Source: Aquincola tertiaricarbonis
GTDB lineage: Bacteria; Pseudomonadota; Gammaproteobacteria; Burkholderiales; Burkholderiaceae_C
Direction: 5' to 3'
Length of the DNA stretch: 64,000 nucleotides
Assembly: GCF_023573145.1 (NCBI RefSeq)
Contig: NZ_CP097636.1
Location: forward strand, 372,001 to 436,000
The position numbers and the translations under genes were made by a program. Below, piece by piece: positions 1 through 7,808 of this stretch (positions are counted from its first letter, which is position 1; each line of letters begins with the position of its first letter). Below the pieces are notes generated by a model. It saw only the letters and a list, made by a program, of their open reading frames with translations. It searched no databases and had not been told where the DNA came from.

Positions 1-46
1 GGTTTTTCGTGAGGGCCAGGTTGTCTAGACAAGTGGTGTGCAAGGC

Positions 47-77
47 TTGCCAAACACGCAACTTCTCGTGCTACAGT
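47..77 (+). promoter_or_regulatory. Putative promoter of the tRNA-Leu gene
   Basis: A TTGCCA box at 47-52 and a TACAGT box at 72-77 lie just upstream of the tRNA. The 19-bp spacing is longer than ideal. A perfect 12-bp palindrome (TTGTCTAGACAA, 21-32) sits upstream of the -35. The boxes match the sigma-70 consensus only partly, so the call rests mainly on position. Confidence 0.35.
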
Positions 78-91
78 CGCGGCCCTGAAAT

Positions 92-176
<85 letters not shown>

Positions 177-185
177 AAGATCAGC

Positions 186-215
186 AAGGGCCGATGCGCA
201 AGCATCGGCCCTTTT
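186..215 (+). terminator. Rho-independent terminator after tRNA-Leu
   Basis: The arms AGGGCCGATGC and GCATCGGCCCT form a perfect stem around a GCAA-type loop and are followed by a T run. The element lies 10 bases after the tRNA CCA end and separates it from the leftward permease gene that ends at 232. Confidence 0.85.
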
Positions 216-231
216 GCTTTGATCTGGTCGT

Positions 232-1632
232 TTACGGCGTCGCCTTCAGGCGACCACGCGGTGCCAGCACCATCGCCCCCACCGCCAGCACGCCGAGGCC
301 CACCAGCGCGCCGGCTTTCACGTACAGCACGCTCGACACCAGCAGGTAGGCGCAGCAGGCGCAGAAGGCCAGCGGCAGCCAGGGGTACAGCGGCACCTTG
401 AAGGGCCGGTTTGCGTCGGGCCGGGTGCGGCGCAGCACCAGCACCGACAGCGCGCTCAGCGTCAGAAAGCCCCAGTACACCGGCGACAGGTAGTCCACCA
501 TCGTCGAGAAGCCGCCGCGCGTGACGGTGCCCAGGCCCACCAGTGCCACCGCCACGATGCCGATGGCCGCCACTGAGGCCGGCGGGATGCCACGCGACAG
601 GTCCCAACGGCCCAGCCGCGCGCCCAGCCAGCCACCCAGCAGCCGCGCCTGCTGCAGGTCGTGCGCCGCGGCCCAGGTGGTGCGGGCACCTGCGATCAGG
701 ATGGCGTTCATCACCGTGATTGAGGTCAGCGCCACGGCGCCGACGATGAGCAGCTCACCGGGCGTGCCGAAGGCCATGCGCATCAGCTCGGCGGCCGGTG
801 CTTCGCTGCGGGCCAGGCCTTCCAGGCCCAGGCCGCGCAGGTAGGCGAAGTTCGCCAGCAGGTACAGGCCGGTGACGATGGCCAGCCCCAGCAGCAGCGC
901 ATGCACGATGCCGCGCCGACCGTCGCGCATCTCGGACGACAGCGTGGCCGCATCGCTCCAGCCGCCGTAGGCCAGGAACACGAAGACGAAGGCGGTGCCG
1001 ATGGCCACTGGCTCGCTGCGGTCAGGCGTGGCCAGCGGCGTGGCGGGCGGCACGCCCTGCAGCATCAGCCAGCCGGCCGCGGCGCCCAGCGCCAGCATGC
1101 CGGCGATCACCAGCCCCATCAGGCCCACCTGGGTACCCAGGCCCACGTGCACGCCGCGCAAGTTCAGCAGCGTCAGCAGCACGATCACGGTGGCTGCGAA
1201 CAGCGCGCTGCCGTACGCGCCCAGCTGCGGCCCCAGCCATTGCTCCAGCTTGACCACCTGGTTCAGGTAGTCGCCGAAGACGAAAGCCAGCAGCGCCATC
1301 GAGCCGGTGTGGATGACCCCGAAGCGCGACCACGCGAACAGGAAGCCGGTGCGCGCGCCGAAGGCCAGGCGCAGGAAGTGGTAGTCGCCACCCGCATGCG
1401 GAAAGGCCGCCGCCAGCTCGGCAAAGCACAGTGCACCGATGAAGGACAGCAGGCCGCCCAGGCCCCAGGCCAGGTACAGCGCATGGTCGCTGGCCAGGCT
1501 GGCGGCCACCATGGGGGAGGTCTTGAAGATGCCGGCGCCGACGACCATGCCCACGCACACGGAAACCGCGTGGCGCACGTTCAGGTGTCTTTCGGGCGCC
1601 GCATCAGCGGCGAGATCAGGCGTTGTGGTCAT
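232..1632 (-). CDS. APC superfamily amino-acid permease
   Basis: This is a 466-residue inner-membrane transporter of the APC (amino acid/polyamine/organocation) superfamily, made almost entirely of hydrophobic helices. The first helix carries the family signature GAGIF at residues 32-36, within a VGMVVGAGIFKTSP stretch. The length fits the usual 12-helix architecture. A longer in-frame start exists at 1716, but the ATG at 1632 (MTTTPDL) gives the normal short cytoplasmic N-terminus and is chosen here. The substrate is probably an amino acid or amine and cannot be read from sequence. The gene is divergent from the TonB receptor at 1772 and stands alone. Confidence 0.88.
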   Translation of the reverse strand: MTTTPDLAADAAPERHLNVRHAVSVCVGMVVGAGIFKTSPMVAASLASDHALYLAWGLGGLLSFIGALCFAELAAAFPHAGGDYHFLRLAFGARTGFLFAWSRFGVIHTGSMALLAFVFGDYLNQVVKLEQWLGPQLGAYGSALFAATVIVLLTLLNLRGVHVGLGTQVGLMGLVIAGMLALGAAAGWLMLQGVPPATPLATPDRSEPVAIGTAFVFVFLAYGGWSDAATLSSEMRDGRRGIVHALLLGLAIVTGLYLLANFAYLRGLGLEGLARSEAPAAELMRMAFGTPGELLIVGAVALTSITVMNAILIAGARTTWAAAHDLQQARLLGGWLGARLGRWDLSRGIPPASVAAIGIVAVALVGLGTVTRGGFSTMVDYLSPVYWGFLTLSALSVLVLRRTRPDANRPFKVPLYPWLPLAFCACCAYLLVSSVLYVKAGALVGLGVLAVGAMVLAPRGRLKATP

Positions 1633-1771
1633 GGGGCGGCAGTGTCGCCGCGCTGGCGTTGCTGCCGGCCGCGCTGCGTCTGCATTTGCATATGCGCCAC
1701 GGTCAGTGGCCTTCATCGCGGCGCATGGCTACGCTCGCGGCTTTGCTTTTCTTTTCCTTGGCCAGCACTCC

Positions 1772-4201
1772 ATGAACCGTCCTGATTCTTCGGTCCGCAA
1801 CCGCCTTCTGCTGGGCCTTGCCGCCGCCGCCGCCGGCGTCACCCCGGTGGCCCAGGCCGCCGACACCACCGATTCGGTGGTGGTCACCGGCACCCGCAGC
1901 CGCGACCGCACGGTGCTCAGCTCGGCCTCGCCGATCGACGTGCTGTATGCCGACGACCTGCGCCGCGCCGCCGGCCCGGAGGGCAACCTGGCCGCCGCGC
2001 TGCAGACGCTGCTGCCTTCGTTCAACTTTCCGCGGCAAAGCAACTCGGGCGCGGCCGACCATGTGCGTGCGGCGCAGTTGCGCGGCATGAGCCCCGACCA
2101 GGTGCTGGTGCTGGTCAACGGCAAGCGGCGCCATGTGTCGGCGGTGGTGAACGTGGAATCCAAGACCGGCAAGGGCACCAACCCGGTGGACTTCAATGCG
2201 CTGCCGCTCAATGCGGTCAAGCGGGTGGAAGTGCTGCGCGACGGCGCTGGCGCGCAGTACGGGTCGGATGCCATTGCCGGCGTCATCAACATCATCCTGG
2301 ACGATGCGCGCGAAGGCGGCGAGGCCGTGGCCACGGCCGGCGGCTACAGCACCCGTTTTGCGCCGACGGATGAGCGCCTGACCGACGGTGCCGGCGGCGA
2401 GCTGCAGCTCAAGCAGGGCTGGCGGCTGGGCGACGGCTTCGTGCGCGCCGGTGCCGAGCTGTCGCGCCGCCAGGCCACCAACCGTGCCGGTGCCGACGAA
2501 GTGCCCTTCTTCGAGGAGCCGACGCCCGACAACCTGGCGCTGCAAGGCCGCCGCAACTACGCGGCCGGCGACCCGCAGGCCGACAAGCTGGGCCTGTGGC
2601 TGAACGGCGCCCTGCCGCTGGCCGGTGGCCAGGAGGCCTATGCCTTCGGCACCTGGACGCGTCGCGACAGCGTGGGCGCGGCCTACTTCCGCTACCCCGA
2701 CAGTTCGGCCAACCCCGACCGCTTCTACCCCGATGGCTACCGCCCCGAGACCACCGGCCGCAGCGACGACCTCGCGCTGACCGCGGGTGTGCGAGGCCCG
2801 CTGGTCGGTTGGGAGGCCGATGCCAGCCTGGCCTATGGCCGCAACGACTTCGACTTCGGCGTGCGCCGCTCGCTCAATGCCTCGCTGGGCGCGGCCAGCC
2901 CCACGCGCTTCGACCTCGGCGGCTACCGTTTCGACCAATGGGTGGCCAACCTCGACCTCAGCCGGCCGCTGAACCTGGGCCTGGCCCAGCCGGCCACCTT
3001 GGCCGTGGGCGCCGAATGGCGGCGTGAGGGCTTTCGCAGCAGCGCGGGAGATGCCGCCTCCACCGCCATCGGCCCGGTGATCGCGCCACCGGGCGCGCAG
3101 GCCGGCCCGGGCCTGTCGCCCGCCGATACTGCCGACACCTCGCGCCGCATCGTCGGCGTGTATGCCGACCTTTCGGCCGATGTGAGCAAGCAGCTGTTCG
3201 CCGAAGCGGCCGCCCGCTACGACCACTACAGCGATGCCGGTGGTGCCGGCACCGGCAAGCTGTCGGCCCGTTATGCCTTCACGCCCGCGCTGGCCTTGCG
3301 CGGCGCGGCGTCCACCAGCTTCCGTGCGCCTTCGCTGGCGCAGGAAGCCTTCAGCTTCACCACCTCCAACTATGGCGATGGCGGCGTGCTCAGCCAGGTG
3401 CGCACGCTGCCGGTGGGCAGCGCCGCGGCGCAGGCCCTGGGCGCCCGGGACCTGAAGCCCGAGCGCTCGCGCAACTTCAGCCTGGGCCTGACGGCGCAGC
3501 CCGCGGCCGGCGTGTCGGTGACGCTGGACGTCTACCGCATCGACGTGAAGGACCGCATCACGCTGAGCGAGCGCTTCAGCAGCGCTGCGCTGAGCAGCCT
3601 GCTGGCCAGCCAGTACGGCCTGCTGAACGTGGATGGGGTCAACTTCTTCACCAACGCGGTGGACACCCGCACGCAGGGTGCCGACCTGGTGGGCCAGTGG
3701 CAGGGCAAGGCGGCCGGCGGCGACCTGCAGCTGAGCGCCGCGATCTCGGCCAGCCGTACCCGCATCCAGCGCACAGAGGGCCTGCCGGCGCAGCTCACGG
3801 CGCTGGGCGCCAGCGGTGGCCTGGTGGGCCTGGAAGAGGCCAACACGCTCACGTCCTCGTCGCCGCGGCAGCGCCATGTGTTCACCGCGCAATGGACCGG
3901 CGGCGCCTATGGCGGGCTGCTGCGGGCCACCCGCCATGGCAAGACCACGCGGGTGTTCGACTTCGGCGACGGCTTCACGCCCACGCAGACCTATGGCGCC
4001 ACCTGGCAGCTGGACGCGGAAGTGGAATGGCGGCCCACCAAGGCCTGGGCGCTGGCGCTGGGCGGTGTGAACATCACCAACCGCTACCCCGACCGCTCCA
4101 TCGCCGACATCGCCTACTTTGGCAACCTGCCCTACGACGTGCTGTCGCCGGTCGGCTTCAACGGCGCGTACTGGTACGCGCGGGCGCGGTACACGTTCTG
4201 A
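1772..4201 (+). CDS. TonB-dependent outer-membrane receptor
   Basis: An 809-residue TonB-dependent transporter that would import a ligand across the outer membrane using TonB/ExbBD energy. A signal peptide covers residues 1-29 (cleavage near AQA-AD). It is followed by a TonB-box-like segment (DSVVVTGTR, about 34-42), a plug domain with the usual VEVLRDGAGAQYGSDAIAGV region, and a large beta-barrel. The protein ends in the expected terminal phenylalanine (ARYTF). The ATG at 1772 is chosen because the signal peptide starts there. The ligand is unknown, and no regulator, TonB or periplasmic binding protein lies beside it. Its stop codon abuts the stop of the convergent zntB-like gene with no spacer. 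Confidence 0.93.
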   Translation: MNRPDSSVRNRLLLGLAAAAAGVTPVAQAADTTDSVVVTGTRSRDRTVLSSASPIDVLYADDLRRAAGPEGNLAAALQTLLPSFNFPRQSNSGAADHVRAAQLRGMSPDQVLVLVNGKRRHVSAVVNVESKTGKGTNPVDFNALPLNAVKRVEVLRDGAGAQYGSDAIAGVINIILDDAREGGEAVATAGGYSTRFAPTDERLTDGAGGELQLKQGWRLGDGFVRAGAELSRRQATNRAGADEVPFFEEPTPDNLALQGRRNYAAGDPQADKLGLWLNGALPLAGGQEAYAFGTWTRRDSVGAAYFRYPDSSANPDRFYPDGYRPETTGRSDDLALTAGVRGPLVGWEADASLAYGRNDFDFGVRRSLNASLGAASPTRFDLGGYRFDQWVANLDLSRPLNLGLAQPATLAVGAEWRREGFRSSAGDAASTAIGPVIAPPGAQAGPGLSPADTADTSRRIVGVYADLSADVSKQLFAEAAARYDHYSDAGGAGTGKLSARYAFTPALALRGAASTSFRAPSLAQEAFSFTTSNYGDGGVLSQVRTLPVGSAAAQALGARDLKPERSRNFSLGLTAQPAAGVSVTLDVYRIDVKDRITLSERFSSAALSSLLASQYGLLNVDGVNFFTNAVDTRTQGADLVGQWQGKAAGGDLQLSAAISASRTRIQRTEGLPAQLTALGASGGLVGLEEANTLTSSSPRQRHVFTAQWTGGAYGGLLRATRHGKTTRVFDFGDGFTPTQTYGATWQLDAEVEWRPTKAWALALGGVNITNRYPDRSIADIAYFGNLPYDVLSPVGFNGAYWYARARYTF

Positions 4202-5233
4202 TCAGTCTCGGCGGCGTGATCGCCAGGCCACCAGCCCGGCGATCACGGTGAAGGCGGTGACGATGCTCACCACGATCCAGAAGCCGTGCGGCTCTTCACT
4301 GAGCGGCACGCCGCCCACGTTCATGCCCAGCAGCCCAGCGATCAGGTTGATGGGCAGGGCCAGCACCGTCACCACCGTCAGCACGAACAGGCTGCGGTTG
4401 TTGTCCTCGTTCACGCGGGCGGCAATCTCTTCCTGCAGCAGCTTGATGCGCTCCTGCAGCGCCGACATGTCGCGCAGCACCACCGAGAACTCTTCGGTGG
4501 ACTGGCGCAGCGCCAGCACGCCGGCTTCGTCGATCCACGCCGGCGGGTGCTGCAGCAGCCGGAACAGCGCCGCCGGCTCGGGCGCCAGCAGGCGCTGCAG
4601 CCGCACCAGCACCCGCCGCATCGCGCCCAGCTTGGCGCGGCGCGCGTCAGGCCGGTTGGCCAGCAGTTCGTCTTCCACCTCGTCCACCCGCGCGGTCACG
4701 TCGCGCACGATGCGCACCAGCACGTCGGCCTGGGCCCGCAGCAGCGCTTCCAGCAGCTCGATGGGTGAGGCAATGGTGTCACCGCGCTTGGCCGCGGTGC
4801 GCAGCGCATCGATGGAGCGCAGCGCATGGCGCCGGGCTGTCACCACCAGGTGCCGGTCCACATGCACCCACAGCGTGCTGATCTCGGACGGCTCGAACGA
4901 GAACGAGAAGTGCACGTCGTTGATCACCGCGATCAGCGCATGGTGGTCGGTGCGCTCGATGCGGGTGGAGTGCAGGTCTTCCTTCAGCGCCTCGAAAAAC
5001 GGCTCGGGCAGCTGCGCTGCCTGCGCCAGCCACGGCTGGCTGCCGGTGTGCGCCAGGTTGAAGTGCAGCCACAGGAACTCGCCATGGGCCGAGGCGCCAG
5101 CCCGGCGTGCCGCCAGCCACTGCGCGGCCTCGGCCGAGCCGATGTCCTGCCCGTGGCGGCCCGGCCCCAGCCGGTAGCCACAGATCAGGCCCGATTCGTC
5201 GGCGCCGTAGGAGCTGGCGGCGGCCGGCGTCAT
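4202..5233 (-). CDS. zntB: ZntB/CorA-family divalent cation transporter
   Basis: A 343-residue member of the CorA metal-ion transporter family. It has a long cytoplasmic N-terminal domain and helices, then two C-terminal transmembrane segments. The pore signature GMNVGG lies at about residues 303-308, at the end of the first membrane helix (LPINLIAGLLGMNVGG). The GMNVGG form followed by VPL resembles ZntB (zinc) more than classic CorA (magnesium). The ATG at 5233 overlaps the cphA stop by four bases (ATGA), so it is translationally coupled to the cyanophycin genes. Cyanophycin synthetases need Mg-ATP, so a cation-homeostasis role in the operon is reasonable but inferred. Confidence 0.87.
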   Translation of the reverse strand: MTPAAASSYGADESGLICGYRLGPGRHGQDIGSAEAAQWLAARRAGASAHGEFLWLHFNLAHTGSQPWLAQAAQLPEPFFEALKEDLHSTRIERTDHHALIAVINDVHFSFSFEPSEISTLWVHVDRHLVVTARRHALRSIDALRTAAKRGDTIASPIELLEALLRAQADVLVRIVRDVTARVDEVEDELLANRPDARRAKLGAMRRVLVRLQRLLAPEPAALFRLLQHPPAWIDEAGVLALRQSTEEFSVVLRDMSALQERIKLLQEEIAARVNEDNNRSLFVLTVVTVLALPINLIAGLLGMNVGGVPLSEEPHGFWIVVSIVTAFTVIAGLVAWRSRRRD

Positions 5234-7791
5234 CCGGCCTTGATGCGCTGGTCGAGGTGGGCCAGCGCTTCTTCCACCTGGTCCACCAGCACCAGGCACA
5301 GGTCGCCCGGCTGCAGGCGGTCCAGCGCGGTGTCGATGGCCAGGAACTCGCCGCGGATCTCTTCCACATGGCGGGTGCGGCGGGCCTGGCCCAGGCCTTC
5401 ACGCAGCAGCGCCATCACCTCGCCGTCGGCACGGCCGCGCTGGGCCGCGTCCTGGTACAGGATCACGTCGTCGAAGGCATCGCCCAGGATCACGGTCTGC
5501 TCGCGGATGTCTTCGTCGCGCCGGTCGCCGGCGCCGCTGATCACCACGCTGCGGCGCTTGGCCGGCATCGCATCCACCGCCTGCACCAGCGCCCGCATCG
5601 CGTCGGGGTTGTGGCCGTAGTCGGCGATCACGGTGGCGCCGCGGAAATCCATCACGTTGAAGCGGCCGGGCGCGTTGTGCGCGTCGTTGACGAAGCTGGC
5701 CAGCCCGCTGCGGATGGCCGCCAGGTCCAGCCCCAGGCCCCAGGCCGCGGCCACCGAGGCCAGCACGTTCTCCACCTGGAAGCCGATGGTGCCGGCGCGC
5801 GTCAGCGGCACGTCGCGCAGCGAGATGGCTTCGCGCCAGCTGCCTTCGGCCACCACCACCGCGCCGTCGTCCACGTACACGGTGCGGCCGCCCTGGGCAC
5901 GGTGCGTGGCCATCACCGGGTGGTGGCGGTCGGCCGCGAAGAAGATCACCTTGCCCGGCGAGGTGGCCGCCATCTTGGCGACGATGGGATCGGCCGCATT
6001 GAGCACCGCATAGCCGGTGGGTGCCACGTTCTGCACGATCACGCGCTTGAGCACCGCCAGGTCTTCCACCGTGGTGATGTAGTTCAGGCCCAGGTGGTCG
6101 CCGGCGCCGATGTTGGTGACCACGGCCACCTGGCAGCGGTCGAAGCCCAGGCCCTCGCGCAGCACGCCGCCGCGGGCAGTCTCGAACACCGCCGCGTCCA
6201 CGTCGGGGTGGGCCAGCACGTTGCGCGCGCTCTTGGGGCCGCTGCAGTCGCCGGAGTCGATCTGCCGGCCTTCCACGTACACGCCGTCGGTGTTGGTCAT
6301 GCCCACGCGCAGGCCGTCGCTGGCCAGCAGGTGCGCGATCAGGCGGGCGGTGGTGGTCTTGCCGTTGGTGCCGGTGACGGCCACCACCGGGATGCGGCCG
6401 TCTTCACCCGGCGGGAACAGGTGGTTGATGATGGCTTCGCCCACCGGCCGGCCCTTGCCGTACGAGGGCGACAGGTGCATGCGCAGGCCGGGCGCGGCGT
6501 TCACTTCCACCACGCCGCCGTGCTGCGCCTCCAGCGGCTCCAGCACGCCTTCGCACACCACGTCCACGCCGCAGATGTCCAGGCCGATCATGCGGGCCGC
6601 GGCCACCGCACGCTCGGCCACCTCGGGGTGCACGTCGTCGGTCACGTCGGTGGCGGTACCGCCGGTGCTCAGGTTGGCGTTGTTGCGCAGGATCACGCGC
6701 TGGCCCACCGCCGGCACCGACTGTTCGGTCAGGCCTTGTTCAGCCAGCCGCGCGATGGCGATCTCGTCGAAACGGATCTTGGTCAGCGAGGTGGCATGGC
6801 CTTCGCCGCGGCGCGGGTCGGCGTTGACGCGCTCGACCAGCTCGCGCACGGTGTGCTCGCCGTCGCCGATCACGTGCGGCGGATCGCGCCGGGCGGCGGC
6901 CACCAGCTGGTCGCCCACCACCAGCATGCGGTAGTCGGAGCCGGGCAGGTACTTCTCGACCATCACCGTGCCGTACTCGGCGGCGGCGCGGTAGGCGATG
7001 TCCAGGTGGTCGCGGTGCGTGATGTTCACCGTCACGCCCTTGCCCTGGTTGCCGTCCTGCGGCTTCACCACCACCGGCAGGCCCACTTCCTGGGCCACGG
7101 CCCAGGCGTCGTCGGCGCTGTCCACCGGGCGGCCGATGGGCACCGGCACGCCGGCTGCGCGCAGCAGCTTCTTGGTCAGGTCCTTGTCCTGGGCGATGGC
7201 CTCGGACACGGCGCTGGTGGAATCGACCTCGGCGGCCCAGATGCGGCGCTGCTTGGCGCCCCAGCCGAACTGCACCAGGCTGCCTTCGGTGAGCCGGCGG
7301 TACGGAATGCCGCGGGCCAGCGCCGCGTGCACGATGCTGCCGGTGCTGGGGCCCAGGCGCACGTCCTCGTCCTTCTCCCGCAGGCGGCGGATGGCGGCGT
7401 CGACGTCGAAGTCGGTGCCCGCCAGTGCGGCGCTGACCAGCAGGTGCGCCTCTTCCAGCGCCATGCGGCCCACGGCCTCTTCGCTGTACTCCACCACCAC
7501 CTGGTACACGCCTTCATCCACCGTGGCCGAGGTGCGGCTGAAGGTGACGGGGCAGCCCGCTTCCTTCTGCAGCGCCAGCGCGGCTGCTTCCAGCACATGG
7601 GCCAGCGAGGCGGCGCCGGTGGCCGGCCGCAGCGCGCCGATGGCCGGGAAGCGCTGGCGCACCCGGTCCTCGAAGTCGTCGCGCTGCGACAGCGTCAGCG
7701 CCTTCTCGGAGCATTGGACGATCGCCTCGATGGCCGTGTTGCGGGTCCAGAGGTTGGGGCCGCGCAGCGCGCGAATGCGGGAGACTTGCAT
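5230..7791 (-). CDS. cphA: Cyanophycin synthetase (intact paralogue)
   Basis: An 853-residue enzyme that polymerises aspartate and arginine into cyanophycin (multi-L-arginyl-poly-L-aspartate), a nitrogen and carbon storage granule. It has an N-terminal domain (LRGPNLWTR start), an ATP-grasp domain with the nucleotide loop KPQDGNQGKG at residues 243-252, and a Mur-ligase-like domain with an intact P-loop GTNGKT at 474-479. Both ATP-using centres are therefore present. The length matches CphA enzymes. The ATG at 7791 starts the conserved MQVSRIRALRGPN segment. It lies 17 bp after the cphA' stop and is followed by zntB with an ATGA overlap, so the three genes probably form one operon. No cyanophycinase gene is in the window. 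Confidence 0.95.
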   Translation of the reverse strand: MQVSRIRALRGPNLWTRNTAIEAIVQCSEKALTLSQRDDFEDRVRQRFPAIGALRPATGAASLAHVLEAAALALQKEAGCPVTFSRTSATVDEGVYQVVVEYSEEAVGRMALEEAHLLVSAALAGTDFDVDAAIRRLREKDEDVRLGPSTGSIVHAALARGIPYRRLTEGSLVQFGWGAKQRRIWAAEVDSTSAVSEAIAQDKDLTKKLLRAAGVPVPIGRPVDSADDAWAVAQEVGLPVVVKPQDGNQGKGVTVNITHRDHLDIAYRAAAEYGTVMVEKYLPGSDYRMLVVGDQLVAAARRDPPHVIGDGEHTVRELVERVNADPRRGEGHATSLTKIRFDEIAIARLAEQGLTEQSVPAVGQRVILRNNANLSTGGTATDVTDDVHPEVAERAVAAARMIGLDICGVDVVCEGVLEPLEAQHGGVVEVNAAPGLRMHLSPSYGKGRPVGEAIINHLFPPGEDGRIPVVAVTGTNGKTTTARLIAHLLASDGLRVGMTNTDGVYVEGRQIDSGDCSGPKSARNVLAHPDVDAAVFETARGGVLREGLGFDRCQVAVVTNIGAGDHLGLNYITTVEDLAVLKRVIVQNVAPTGYAVLNAADPIVAKMAATSPGKVIFFAADRHHPVMATHRAQGGRTVYVDDGAVVVAEGSWREAISLRDVPLTRAGTIGFQVENVLASVAAAWGLGLDLAAIRSGLASFVNDAHNAPGRFNVMDFRGATVIADYGHNPDAMRALVQAVDAMPAKRRSVVISGAGDRRDEDIREQTVILGDAFDDVILYQDAAQRGRADGEVMALLREGLGQARRTRHVEEIRGEFLAIDTALDRLQPGDLCLVLVDQVEEALAHLDQRIKAG

Positions 7792-7808
7792 GGGCTTGGG
7801 GCGGTGGG

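Noticed and set aside
21..32. The perfect 12-bp palindrome TTGTCTAGACAA as an integration or attachment site beside tRNA-Leu
   Set aside because: No integrase, flanking direct repeat or tRNA 3'-end duplication is seen in the window, so it is only a possible protein site.
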